Source: Flavobacteriaceae bacterium CRH (GTDB lineage: Bacteria; Bacteroidota; Bacteroidia; Flavobacteriales; Flavobacteriaceae). From it: DNA of 64,000 nt. This document shows positions 34,118 to 41,945 of the stretch, in pieces. The notes beneath the pieces are model-generated. The model made no database searches and was not told where the DNA came from. It was given only the letters and a program-made list of their open reading frames with translations. Each line of letters begins with the position of its first letter. Positions within the stretch are counted from its first letter, which is position 1. Where the stretch lies: NCBI GenBank assembly GCA_001507425.1, contig LMAJ01000011.1:91867-155866 (forward strand), given 5' to 3'. The position numbers were made by a program, and so were the translations under genes.

Positions 34118-34990
34118 ATGAGCAAAACAACATTATCGCCCATAATTTCGGGCACTATGAATTGGGGAGTTTGGGATAAAAACCTTACAACTAAAGAAAT
34201 GGAAAACATGATACAAATCTGTATCGAAAACAAAATTACCACTTTTGATCACGCCGATATTTACGGAGATTATACCACCGAAGCCGATTTTGGAAAAGCA
34301 TTTCAAAACAGTAAAATTTCACGCGAAAAACTACAATTAATTACCAAATGCGGTATTCAGTTGGTTAATGAAAACCGTAACAACAAAATCAAACATTACG
34401 ATTATTCTAAAGATTATATTATTTGGTCTGTTGAAGAATCTCTTAAGAAATTAAAAACAGATTATGTTGATGTTTTTTTACTGCACAGGCCAAGTCCGTT
34501 AATGCAAGCCGACGAAATTGCAGAAGCGGTTGAGAAATTAAAAGCAGAAGGAAAAATTATTGATTTTGGACTTTCGAACTTTACAAATTCACAAACGGAG
34601 TTAATTCGCCAGAAAACAGAAGTAAGTTATAATCAGGTTCAATTTTCTGCAACTCATTTTGAAGCTATGGTTGACGGAAGTTTAGACTATATGCAAACGC
34701 ACGGAATTCGACCATTATCATGGAATCCGCTTGGAACTGTTTTTAGAGAAGATACTAAGAAAACACGTCGTTTGAAAAAATTATTTTCGACTTTACTTGA
34801 AAAATATCATTTAGGAGCAGACACCCTTTTACTTGCCTGGATTTTGAAACATCCGGCTGCGGTTATTCCAATTGCAGGAACCGTTAATGTTGCCAGAATT
34901 CAGTCTTTAGCAAAAGCCGTTGAATTAGAAATGGATAAAGAAGACTGGTTCGCAATCTGGACAGAAAGTATGGGCGATGATGTTGCTTAA
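34118..34990 (+). CDS. Aldo/keto reductase
   Basis: A 290-residue NADPH-dependent oxidoreductase with the AKR TIM-barrel. Residues of the catalytic tetrad are visible: Asp and Tyr in TFDHADIYG (about 41-49), Lys in LITKCGIQ (about 79-86) and His in FLLHRPSP (about 123-130). The C-terminal cofactor segment VIPIAGTVNVARIQSL is near 253-268. The sequence is closest in style to the YdhF group that acts on small carbonyls, but the substrate is not known. It is divergent from moxR and followed, after a repeat-filled spacer, by an SDR gene on the same strand. Confidence 0.9.
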   Translation: MSKTTLSPIISGTMNWGVWDKNLTTKEMENMIQICIENKITTFDHADIYGDYTTEADFGKAFQNSKISREKLQLITKCGIQLVNENRNNKIKHYDYSKDYIIWSVEESLKKLKTDYVDVFLLHRPSPLMQADEIAEAVEKLKAEGKIIDFGLSNFTNSQTELIRQKTEVSYNQVQFSATHFEAMVDGSLDYMQTHGIRPLSWNPLGTVFREDTKKTRRLKKLFSTLLEKYHLGADTLLLAWILKHPAAVIPIAGTVNVARIQSLAKAVELEMDKEDWFAIWTESMGDDVA

Positions 34991-35022
34991 AAATAGTAGT
35001 CAGGATTTTTAAAATTAAAATA

Positions 35023-35140
35023 TTTGCCACAGATTAAAATGATTTTCACAGATTAAAATCTGCGTTATTTGCAAAATCTGCGTGAAAAATTACTCTTGCA
35101 GATTTTGCAGATAAAAAAAATCATTTCAATCTGTGGCAAA
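35023..35140. repeat. Nested inverted repeat of ACAGATTAAAATCTGC type
   Basis: An outer 24-bp inverted repeat (35023-35046 with 35117-35140, 23 of 24 pairs) begins and ends with TTTGCCACAGATT and its complement. Inside lie several CAGATT/AATCTG words, some inverted. It fills the AKR-SDR spacer and ends 16 bp before the SDR start codon. Similar words occur at 63700-63745. Confidence 0.8.
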
Positions 35141-35156
35141 AAAAACAAACAAAAGA

Positions 35157-35909
35157 ATGAAAAAAACAGTACTAATAACTGGAGCCACAAGCGGAATTGG
35201 AAAAGCAACTGCGCAAATATTGGCCAAAAATAACTTTAAAATTATCCTTTGCGGAAGACGTAAAGACCGTTTAGTTGAACTTGAAAAAGAACTTTCGGCT
35301 TTTACAGAAGTATATTCTCTGTCTTTTGATGTTCGTGATAAAAATGCTGTTTTAGAAAATATTAATGCTTTGCCAGCAGAATTTTCAGAAATTGACGTTT
35401 TAATTAATAATGCTGGAAACGCACATGGTTTAGATCCGATTCAAACGGGAGATTTAGACGACTGGGACGCTATGATTGATATCAACGTAAAAGGTCTTTT
35501 ATATGTTTCAAAAGTAGTAATTCCAAAAATGACTGCAAGAAAATCAGGTCATATTATAAATATCGGATCAACGGCTGCCAAAGAAGTTTATCCAAACGGA
35601 AATGTATATTGCGGAACAAAACATGCCGTTGATGCCATTACAGCAGGAATGCGAATTGACCTAAATCCATTCGGAATTAGAGTTGGAGCGATTCATCCCG
35701 GAATGGTCGCTACAGAATTTAGCGAAGTTCGTTTTAAAGGAGATTCTGAAAGAGCTTCAAACGTGTATAAAGGATTTGATCCGTTGCAGGCAGAAGATAT
35801 TGCAGATATTATTCATTTTGTAGTTTCAAGGCCGTATCACGTAAATATTGCTGATTTGGTTGTAATGAGCACAGCGCAAGCCTCATCGACAATTGTAAAA
35901 AGAGACTAA
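35157..35909 (+). CDS. Short-chain dehydrogenase/reductase
   Basis: A 250-residue classical SDR from ATG 35157 ([17 protein letters not shown]); an upstream GTG at 35133 would fall within the repeat and is rejected. The cofactor motif TGATSGIG is at about 8-15, NNAG at about 85-88, the catalytic serine in GSTAAKE near 136, and YxxxK in [11 protein letters not shown] near 149-156. The overall look is that of YdfG/serine 3-dehydrogenase-like enzymes that use NADP and act on hydroxy acids. It probably shares transcription with the aldo/keto reductase, though an inverted repeat lies between them. Substrate unproved. Confidence 0.9.
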   Translation: MKKTVLITGATSGIGKATAQILAKNNFKIILCGRRKDRLVELEKELSAFTEVYSLSFDVRDKNAVLENINALPAEFSEIDVLINNAGNAHGLDPIQTGDLDDWDAMIDINVKGLLYVSKVVIPKMTARKSGHIINIGSTAAKEVYPNGNVYCGTKHAVDAITAGMRIDLNPFGIRVGAIHPGMVATEFSEVRFKGDSERASNVYKGFDPLQAEDIADIIHFVVSRPYHVNIADLVVMSTAQASSTIVKRD

Positions 35910-35911
35910 CT

Positions 35912-36038
35912 TAGATTTTTTAGACTAACTTAGACTTCTTAGATTGAAGTTTTGTATATTCCTAAAATCTAATAAGTTAAAGATTCAAAGTCCGAAAGTC
36001 TAAGAAGTCTAAAATCTAAAAATCTAAGAAGTCTAAAT
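35912..36038. repeat. TCTAAGAAGTCTAAAATC-word repeat between SDR and AlbA_2 gene
   Basis: The 131-bp spacer is nearly all words of the TCTAAGAAGTC / AATCTAAAA type in both orientations, and ends two bases before the next start codon. Shared with 31776-31931, 32800-32890 and 44229-44326. Confidence 0.78.
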
Positions 36039-36040
36039 AA

Positions 36041-37180
36041 ATGATCAACAAACGTCTTTTAATAAAAAACCTTCTCGCTCATAATGACGAGAGCAGTTTT
36101 TATGATAAAAAAAGACAGTTGAATTTGCATACACGCGAAGGAAAAGGAAAGTTTTTGAAGCATATTTGTGCATTATCAAATTCAAATCCAACCAATAATT
36201 CTTATATTGTTGTTGGGGTTGAAGATCAGGATAATGAAATAGTTGGTGATGATTTTTTTGATGATAGCCGAATTCAGAATCTGGTGAATGCTTTTTTAGA
36301 AAATCCTCCCAAAATTCAATACGAGAATGTACCATTTCCAAATCTTCCAAAAGATAAAGTAATTGGATTGGTGACTATTAAACCCAAAAACAAAACATCT
36401 TATTTTAAAAAAGGGATTCATACCATTCTTGCCAATAGTGTTTTTATGAGGCGTGGCAGTAATTCTGTTCCCATTGAAGGTGAAATTGAAAAGAATTACC
36501 AAAATGTTGAAACGGTAATTGGAATCGAAAATAGCTCCCGAAATAGTATTCAGTATACGCTTGACGGCGTAATCGATTTTATGAATTTCAGGCACAAAGA
36601 TATGTCGCCTAAATATTATGTTTTTAAAGAATTATTTGTGATTTGCTGGGCTGGAGTTCCTAAAAAATCACGAGATACTACTTTTTTATCCCGTGTAGAT
36701 ATTGAGCTAATAAACGAGCAAATTAAACTTTTTTACTCCGCGCAGGATGTGGTAACTATTGTTTTTGACGAAGATAGTTTTACAATTACCGAATATGTTC
36801 CGTTAGGGTTAAATGACAAAACAAGTTATTATCCGTTAGAAGAACAAACCATTCATTTTTTTGATAACGGTTATTATAAAATCGACCGTAAAATGCTTTT
36901 TCAGCCACCGGAATTCAATAAGCGAATGTTATATCATATTTATAATTCGAATATGGCACTGCTTCAAAAATTGCAAAAAGGATTTGCTTTATCTGTTCGG
37001 GAGACAATTGATTTGGAAAACCTTCCGTCTACTTTTATGATTTGCCATCTTAATGGTTTTGAGGAAGCCAAACAAAAACTGATAGACTCAAAAGTGCTAT
37101 TAAAACCTTTTCCGCAAGTGTATTTGTCTTTTAAGGAAGCTTTAAGAATCCTTCGGAAAATGAAATATGACTTTCAGTAA
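36041..37180 (+). CDS. AlbA_2/Schlafen-type DNA-binding domain protein
   Basis: A 379-residue protein. The N-terminal part (about 10-140) has the AlbA_2 (AAA_4) pattern: SSFYDKKRQLNLHTREGKGKFLKHICALSN split in shorter motifs, YIVVGVEDQDNEIVG (about 54-68) and HTILANSVFMRRGSNSVP (about 124-141). Databases often label these ATP-binding proteins, but no Walker A motif is present. Residues 150-379 are a long helical and mixed domain of no family I recognise, with a terminal LRKMKYDF. Relatives are linked to nucleic acid binding and sometimes phage defence, but no defence partner lies nearby. Both flanks are filled by repeats, unlike most genes here. Confidence 0.7.
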   Translation: MINKRLLIKNLLAHNDESSFYDKKRQLNLHTREGKGKFLKHICALSNSNPTNNSYIVVGVEDQDNEIVGDDFFDDSRIQNLVNAFLENPPKIQYENVPFPNLPKDKVIGLVTIKPKNKTSYFKKGIHTILANSVFMRRGSNSVPIEGEIEKNYQNVETVIGIENSSRNSIQYTLDGVIDFMNFRHKDMSPKYYVFKELFVICWAGVPKKSRDTTFLSRVDIELINEQIKLFYSAQDVVTIVFDEDSFTITEYVPLGLNDKTSYYPLEEQTIHFFDNGYYKIDRKMLFQPPEFNKRMLYHIYNSNMALLQKLQKGFALSVRETIDLENLPSTFMICHLNGFEEAKQKLIDSKVLLKPFPQVYLSFKEALRILRKMKYDFQ

Positions 37181-37189
37181 AGGTTCTAA

Positions 37190-37280
37190 GGTTTTCTGTA
37201 GAAACGCATAACATTGCGTCTAATTGAAATTAACAAGGACAAAGATTTTCCGTAGAGACGCACAGCAGTGCGTCTAACAT
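37190..37280. repeat. Two GTAGAGACGCA...TGCGTCTAA repeat units
   Basis: Two units, at about 37190-37222 and 37247-37277, read TTTTC-YGTAGARACGCA-N6-TGCGTCTAA. The second forms an 8-bp hairpin AGACGCAC/GTGCGTCT. I associate this phrase with dispersed repeats in Bacteroidetes genomes. Confidence 0.65.
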
Positions 37281-37289
37281 TATCCAAAT

Positions 37290-38033
37290 TTACTGATACA
37301 ATAAATATTTACTAACCTTCTCATACGGAAAAAGTAATTCTTTTGAACCATCAGCATAAGAAGCTGCTTCGTATGCGTTATAATATAAAAGCAGGCCTTG
37401 TTCAGTATAAAAAATATTTTGCGGCAACTGAAACTTTTCATTTTCAAACATTAATCCTGTTGCGTTAATATTTGATTTTGCCGGAATTTTATATTTTGCC
37501 CGAAATTCTTTTTCGGCGAAAGCCTTAAACTCTTTTTCGTTTTTAAATAATTGATCGTTAAAAATTATTTTTCCGGTTTTTGGATCAAATAATAAAGATC
37601 GAAAACCCTGATAGCCGTGTGCTCCGCCGGTAAAAGTATAATGATCGATTTTTATATTTATAATTTGATCCGACTCAAATTCTATATTCCCTTTAATTTT
37701 AGCTTCCCATCCATATGTTTCTGTTGGAAATTTTTTATACATTTCTTCATACGAAGCAATAAAAGAGTTGGCTAATGCCTCATAATCTTTTACTTTTAAC
37801 GGACTTTCTCCAAAGTATACAATCTCTTTTATTACTGAAAATATTTTTTTGTTGATACTATCTGCGACAACAGGAATATTTTTCGCAATTGGAATATCAA
37901 TTGTAATTTGGGGACAATCTGTTTTGCAGGGAATGCTGGATTTTTTATTAAACGATTCATTTTCAAATGAAAGCTCCTTGTTACAACTAATGAATATTAA
38001 AAACAAAAAGACTAAAAAAGCATACTGTTTCAT
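37290..38033 (-). CDS. DUF3298/DUF4163 family lipoprotein
   Basis: A 247-residue lipoprotein with a lipobox (FISC, Cys17). The mature part is a DUF4163-like segment (about 40-130: ITIDIPIAKN, INKKIFSVIKEIVYF, NIEFES) followed by a DUF3298 domain (about 145-245: IDHYTFTGGAHGYQGFRSLLFDPKTG in parts, then FYTEQGLLLYYNAYEAASYADGS and FPYEKVSKYL). The GGAH motif is typical of this family. Such proteins relate to peptidoglycan-binding proteins of sporulating bacteria and have no proven activity. It diverges from the metB-like gene. TACCTTTG on the minus strand at 38056-38063 fits the -7 promoter. Confidence 0.85.
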   Translation of the reverse strand: MKQYAFLVFLFLIFISCNKELSFENESFNKKSSIPCKTDCPQITIDIPIAKNIPVVADSINKKIFSVIKEIVYFGESPLKVKDYEALANSFIASYEEMYKKFPTETYGWEAKIKGNIEFESDQIINIKIDHYTFTGGAHGYQGFRSLLFDPKTGKIIFNDQLFKNEKEFKAFAEKEFRAKYKIPAKSNINATGLMFENEKFQLPQNIFYTEQGLLLYYNAYEAASYADGSKELLFPYEKVSKYLLYQ

Positions 38034-38055
38034 ATCAAAAAGTGTTAATTATATA

Positions 38056-38105
38056 CAAAGGTAAGAAGTTGTGTCAGGATTAAAATAAATTAAACGGTAA
38101 ATTTG
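38056..38105. promoter_or_regulatory. Divergent promoter region with two TAnnTTTG elements
   Basis: On the minus strand TACCTTTG (38056-38063) faces the lipoprotein; on the plus strand TAAATTTG (38098-38105) faces the metB-like gene, 34 bp before its start. Clear -33 elements at the normal spacing were not found. Confidence 0.45.
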
Positions 38106-38138
38106 TACTCTAAATAAGAGTTTTAAAAACGTAACTAT

Positions 38139-39281
38139 ATGAAATTCAATACTAAAGTGATTCATGGTGGTCAACATCATGATCCAAGTACAGGAGCAGT
38201 AATGCCTCCGGTTTATCAAACTTCAACTTATATTCAGACAAGTCCGGGACAACCTTTAGGAGATTATGAATATAGCCGGGCATCAAATCCTACGCGTACA
38301 GCATTAGAAAATGCTTTGGCCAGTATCGAAAATGGTACTCGCGGATTGGCTTTTTCATCTGGTTTGGCAGCGACAGATTGTATTTTAAGATCGTTTAAAG
38401 CCGGAGACGAAGTTATTGCTATGGATGATTTATACGGTGGTACATACAGAATGTTTTCGAGAGTTTATAAAGATTCAGGAATTAAATTTCATTTTGTTGA
38501 TATGACTGATATCTCAAAATTGAAAGCATTAATTAACGAAAATACAAAACTGATTTGGGTAGAAACACCAACAAATCCGTTAATGAAACTGGCTGATATT
38601 GAGGAAATTTCAAAAATCACAAAAGATAAAAAAATCTGGCTTGCCGTAGATAATACTTTTGCAACACCGTACTTGCAAAAACCTTTAGATTTGGGTGCTG
38701 ATATCGTAATGCATTCAGCTACAAAATATTTAGGAGGACATTCTGATGTTATTGCCGGAGCTTTAATTGTAAAAGATGAAGCATTGGGAGAGCAATTGCA
38801 TTTTCAACAATTTGCGACTGGAGCAACTCTTGGACCAATGGATAGCTTTTTGGTTTTAAGAGGAATCAAAACACTTTCGTTAAGAGTACAAAGACATTGT
38901 GAAAATGGAGAAAAAGTAGTTGAGTATTTAACGAAACATCCAAAAATAAAAACTGTTTATTATCCCGGGTTGCCAAGCCATCCTTTTCATGAAATTGCTA
39001 AAAAGCAAATGAAAGCTTTTGGGGGAATGGTTTCTTTTACTTTTACTTCTGGTAAAAAAGAAGATTCAATTGCGTTTTTAGAGAAACTAAAAGTTTTTAC
39101 TTTGGCTGAATCTTTGGGTGGAGTAGAGTCGTTGGCAAATCATCCTGCTTTAATGACACACGCTTCTATACCAGCAGATAAAAGAGCAGAAGTTGGTATA
39201 ACCGACGATTTGGTTCGATTTAGCGTAGGTATTGAAGATGCAGAAGATTTAATTGCCGATATAGAACAGGCATTAGCATAA
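38139..39281 (+). CDS. Cystathionine gamma-synthase / PLP trans-sulfuration enzyme
   Basis: A 380-residue Cys/Met-metabolism PLP enzyme, cytosolic. The PLP lysine motif is DIVMHSATKYLGGHSDVIAG (about 187-206) and the usual entry motif GGQHHDPSTGAVMPPVYQTSTY begins near 11. The N-terminal YEYSRASNPTRTALE and the C-terminal SLGGVESLANHP (about 323-334) are characteristic. Length fits cystathionine gamma-synthase or lyase. It could use O-acyl-homoserine and cysteine (MetB) or act as a gamma-lyase; sequence alone does not separate these, so no gene symbol is assigned. A single transcription unit with its own promoter and a terminator shared with the next, converging gene. Confidence 0.9.
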   Translation: MKFNTKVIHGGQHHDPSTGAVMPPVYQTSTYIQTSPGQPLGDYEYSRASNPTRTALENALASIENGTRGLAFSSGLAATDCILRSFKAGDEVIAMDDLYGGTYRMFSRVYKDSGIKFHFVDMTDISKLKALINENTKLIWVETPTNPLMKLADIEEISKITKDKKIWLAVDNTFATPYLQKPLDLGADIVMHSATKYLGGHSDVIAGALIVKDEALGEQLHFQQFATGATLGPMDSFLVLRGIKTLSLRVQRHCENGEKVVEYLTKHPKIKTVYYPGLPSHPFHEIAKKQMKAFGGMVSFTFTSGKKEDSIAFLEKLKVFTLAESLGGVESLANHPALMTHASIPADKRAEVGITDDLVRFSVGIEDAEDLIADIEQALA

Positions 39282-39282
39282 A

Positions 39283-39324
39283 AAAATAAACCCCAACTCG
39301 AAAGAATTGGGGTTTATTTTTATA
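39283..39324. terminator. Bidirectional terminator downstream of the trans-sulfuration gene
   Basis: A 14-bp perfect stem (39283-39296 with 39307-39320), loop of 10, with A and T flanks on both strands; the converging outer-membrane gene ends 14 bp away. Confidence 0.9.
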
Positions 39325-39337
39325 TTTAATTTTTACT

Positions 39338-40129
39338 TTAGTATTCTAAGTAAAGAATGTATCCAACATTTAACCAAACTTGCCAATCGTTTGATTTGTT
39401 TTCTTTATAAAGATCTTTATTCGGATTTAAACCATCAACCCAGTCAGAACTAAATGCTTGAAAACGTGCTTCGACCATCAGATCGCTCATTGTAGTTAAT
39501 TTGTAGTGACCACCTACTCCGGCAAGGGCAGATACAACTACACCATTTTCACTAGAAAAACCAAACTGACGTCCGTCAGAAGGAGTTAAGTATTTTGGAT
39601 ATGTTGTAGAAGGAAGTCCTAAAGTACCTAATGTAGAACTCGCTTTGGTTGAATAATAACTCCCCGCGATCCCCAAACTTAAATATGGACTGAATGCTCC
39701 AATAGTATTTTCGAAATCATGTATTTTCATGAAAGAAAATTCTAATTGAGATCCGAGGTTTATTACGGTAGAACTACCTCTCATAGCTCTAAGTTGTAAA
39801 ACTGCTAATGTTGGAGGCGTTTTATCAACCCATTCTCCAAAATTTTGAAGACTGACTTTACTGAAAGACAATTCTGTTCTAACTTTAAAGTGTTCTGTAA
39901 AAAAACTTTCTCTATTATTATTTGCAGAAAAATTTAAAAAGTGAACAATTCCTACACCGAAACCTGTGTTTCCAACATTGGTGTCAAAATTGTGTCTTTC
40001 ACCATAATCTGATTGAAATGCAACAGGACCGAAAATTATTCCTACTTCATGTGCCAAATCGCCTTGTGCGGTTGACATTGTAGAAATTCCTAAAGTGGCG
40101 AATAATGTGAATATTATAGGTTTAAGCAT
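39338..40129 (-). CDS. Outer-membrane beta-barrel-like protein of the THC0290_0291-type family
   Basis: A 263-residue protein with signal peptide ending at about residue 22 (STAQ). The mature part begins GDLAHEVGIIFGPVAFQSDYG and shows alternating hydrophobic and aromatic residues typical of beta strands (for example FSPYLSLGIAGSYY, VVVSALAGVGGHYKL, LMVEARFQAFSSDWV), ending in an aromatic YLEY. It resembles the flavobacterial group I recall as THC0290_0291 family, with no known function. It has a very good promoter: TTTG-N18-TATATTTG on the minus strand at 40154-40183. It converges with the trans-sulfuration gene. Confidence 0.7.
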   Translation of the reverse strand: MLKPIIFTLFATLGISTMSTAQGDLAHEVGIIFGPVAFQSDYGERHNFDTNVGNTGFGVGIVHFLNFSANNNRESFFTEHFKVRTELSFSKVSLQNFGEWVDKTPPTLAVLQLRAMRGSSTVINLGSQLEFSFMKIHDFENTIGAFSPYLSLGIAGSYYSTKASSTLGTLGLPSTTYPKYLTPSDGRQFGFSSENGVVVSALAGVGGHYKLTTMSDLMVEARFQAFSSDWVDGLNPNKDLYKENKSNDWQVWLNVGYILYLEY

Positions 40130-40153
40130 AGTTTTGGGCTTAGAAAATCATGG

Positions 40154-40183
40154 CAAATATATAAAAAACATGTACGATTCAAA
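40154..40183 (-). promoter_or_regulatory. Perfect-match promoter of the outer-membrane protein gene
   Basis: On the minus strand TTTG (40180-40183), 18 bp, then TATATTTG (40154-40161): exact match to the Bacteroidetes promoter, 24 bp before the start codon. Confidence 0.72.
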
Positions 40184-40357
40184 ATATTAAATTAACGTAT
40201 TAGAAAATAAGTAGCAAAATACTTAATTTGTTAACTTTAATAATGGTATTTTGATGTAAAGTAGAACGTGAAAAATGCTATATTTCGTATTGTTTGAAAA
40301 AAATATAATTCATCATCTCAGAACGAAAAAAAATAACATTCGATTAGCATTTTGTTA
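40184..40357. other. Spacer between the outer-membrane gene and gdhA
   Basis: AT-rich 343-bp divergent spacer (40130-40472) holding promoters at each end. This middle part shows no gene or repeat. Confidence 0.5.
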
Positions 40358-40389
40358 TATCTTTGTGTGTTAAAATATATGATCATATA
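40358..40389 (+). promoter_or_regulatory. gdhA -7 element with a 14-bp palindrome just downstream
   Basis: TATCTTTG at 40358-40365 matches TAnnTTTG. Ten bases on, TATATGATCATATA (40376-40389) is a perfect palindrome overlapping or just after the expected transcription start, a place where repressors commonly bind. Confidence 0.45.
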
Positions 40390-40472
40390 GCAAAGCGAAA
40401 ACGTTTTCTTAGGCGTATTTTTTATTTGAATGAGCAAAAATTAAGATAATTTACTTGAATAATTTATTTAAA

Positions 40473-41816
40473 ATGGAACATAAAATAAATGAGTTTATGG
40501 CTCTTGTAGAGTCTAAAAATCCAAACGAGCCGGAATTTCTTCAAGCCGTTAGAGAATTTGCAGAAACGGTAATTCCATTTATCGCAGAGCGAAAAAAGTA
40601 CGACGGAAAAAACCTACTACTTAGAATTGCTGAGCCAGAACGCTCAATAATATTTAGAGTTCCATGGGTAGATGATAAAGGAGAAATAATCGTAAACAGA
40701 GGATTTAGAATTCAAATGAATTCAGCAATTGGTCCTTACAAAGGTGGAATCAGATTTCATCATACCGTAAATTTATCTGTTTTAAAATTTCTTGCATTCG
40801 AACAGGTTTTTAAAAATAGTTTAACGACACTTCCTATGGGTGGTGGAAAAGGAGGTTCTGATTTTGATCCGGAAGGAAAATCTGATGGAGAAATCATGCG
40901 TTTCTGTCAATCATTTATGACTGAATTATGCCGTCATATTGGTCCTGATTTGGATGTACCTGCAGGAGATATTGGTGTTGGAGCAAGAGAAATTGGTTAT
41001 TTATTTGGTCAGTATAAAAGAATCAGAAATGAATTTACAGGTGTTTTAACCGGTAAAGGACTTGCTTACGGAGGTTCGCTTATCAGACCTGAAGCAACAG
41101 GATACGGAGTTGTTTATTTTACAGATCAAATGTTGCGTACTATCGGACATGAAATTAAAGGTAAAAGAGTCGCAATTTCAGGATTTGGAAACGTTGCTTG
41201 GGGTGTTGCTTTAAAAATAAATGAATTGGGTGGAAAAGTAGTAACTATTTCTGGTCCTGATGGTTATATTTATGATGAAGAAGGAATTTCCGGAGAAAAA
41301 ATCGAGCACATGGTAGAAATGAGAGCAACTGGTGATAACAGAGCAGAAGTTTATACTCATAAATATCCAAACGCTACTTTTCATAAAGGAAAAAGTCCTT
41401 GGGAAGTAAAAGTTGATATTGCTATTCCGTGTGCAACTCAAAACGAATTGACGGGAGAAGATGCTAAAAAATTAATTGATAATGGCGTTTTATGTGTAAC
41501 AGAAGCTGCTAATATGCCTTCGACATTAGATGCAATTAAATTATTTTTAGATAATAAAGTTTTATTTGCTCCTGGAAAAGCTGCAAATGCCGGTGGTGTT
41601 GCTGCATCTGGGCTTGAAATGACACAAAACTCAATTCGTCTAAACTGGACAAGTGAAGAAGTTGATTTGAGATTGAAAGATATTATGGTTGGAATTCACA
41701 ACCAATGTAAAAAATATGGTGCCGGAGAAGATGGTTATGTAAACTACGTAAAAGGAGCTAACATTGCCGGATTCGTTAAAGTTGCCGATGCTATGCTTGC
41801 ACAAGGTGTAGTATAA
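40473..41816 (+). CDS. gdhA: NADP-type hexameric glutamate dehydrogenase
   Basis: Interconverts 2-oxoglutarate plus ammonia and L-glutamate; cytosolic. The protein is 447 residues from ATG 40473 (MEHKINEFM); a TTG 18 bp upstream is not needed. Typical parts: KGGIRFHHTVNLSVLKFLAFEQ (broken here as KGGIRFHH, then LKFLAFEQ) around 88-115, the catalytic loop PMGGGKGGSDFDPEG (about 122-136), GDIGVGAREIGYLFG (about 163-177) and the Rossmann GFGNVAWG near 237-244. The length suits the small hexameric form, mostly used for ammonia assimilation. Monocistronic, 129 bp before porZ. Confidence 0.95.
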   Translation: MEHKINEFMALVESKNPNEPEFLQAVREFAETVIPFIAERKKYDGKNLLLRIAEPERSIIFRVPWVDDKGEIIVNRGFRIQMNSAIGPYKGGIRFHHTVNLSVLKFLAFEQVFKNSLTTLPMGGGKGGSDFDPEGKSDGEIMRFCQSFMTELCRHIGPDLDVPAGDIGVGAREIGYLFGQYKRIRNEFTGVLTGKGLAYGGSLIRPEATGYGVVYFTDQMLRTIGHEIKGKRVAISGFGNVAWGVALKINELGGKVVTISGPDGYIYDEEGISGEKIEHMVEMRATGDNRAEVYTHKYPNATFHKGKSPWEVKVDIAIPCATQNELTGEDAKKLIDNGVLCVTEAANMPSTLDAIKLFLDNKVLFAPGKAANAGGVAASGLEMTQNSIRLNWTSEEVDLRLKDIMVGIHNQCKKYGAGEDGYVNYVKGANIAGFVKVADAMLAQGVV

Positions 41817-41945
41817 TATTTTAATACAATTTAAACATGCCTTCATTTGTCGCAAGATAAATCGAAGGCATTTTTTATTTATAAAAGAACAAAATTCTAA
41901 TACTTTCGTTTGTAGTATATTTGTCTATCTGAATCACATTATAAT

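Noticed and set aside
31776..36038. CRISPR array made of the TCTAAGAAGTC words
   Set aside because: No constant repeat length or unique spacers, and no cas genes; the words overlap and vary.
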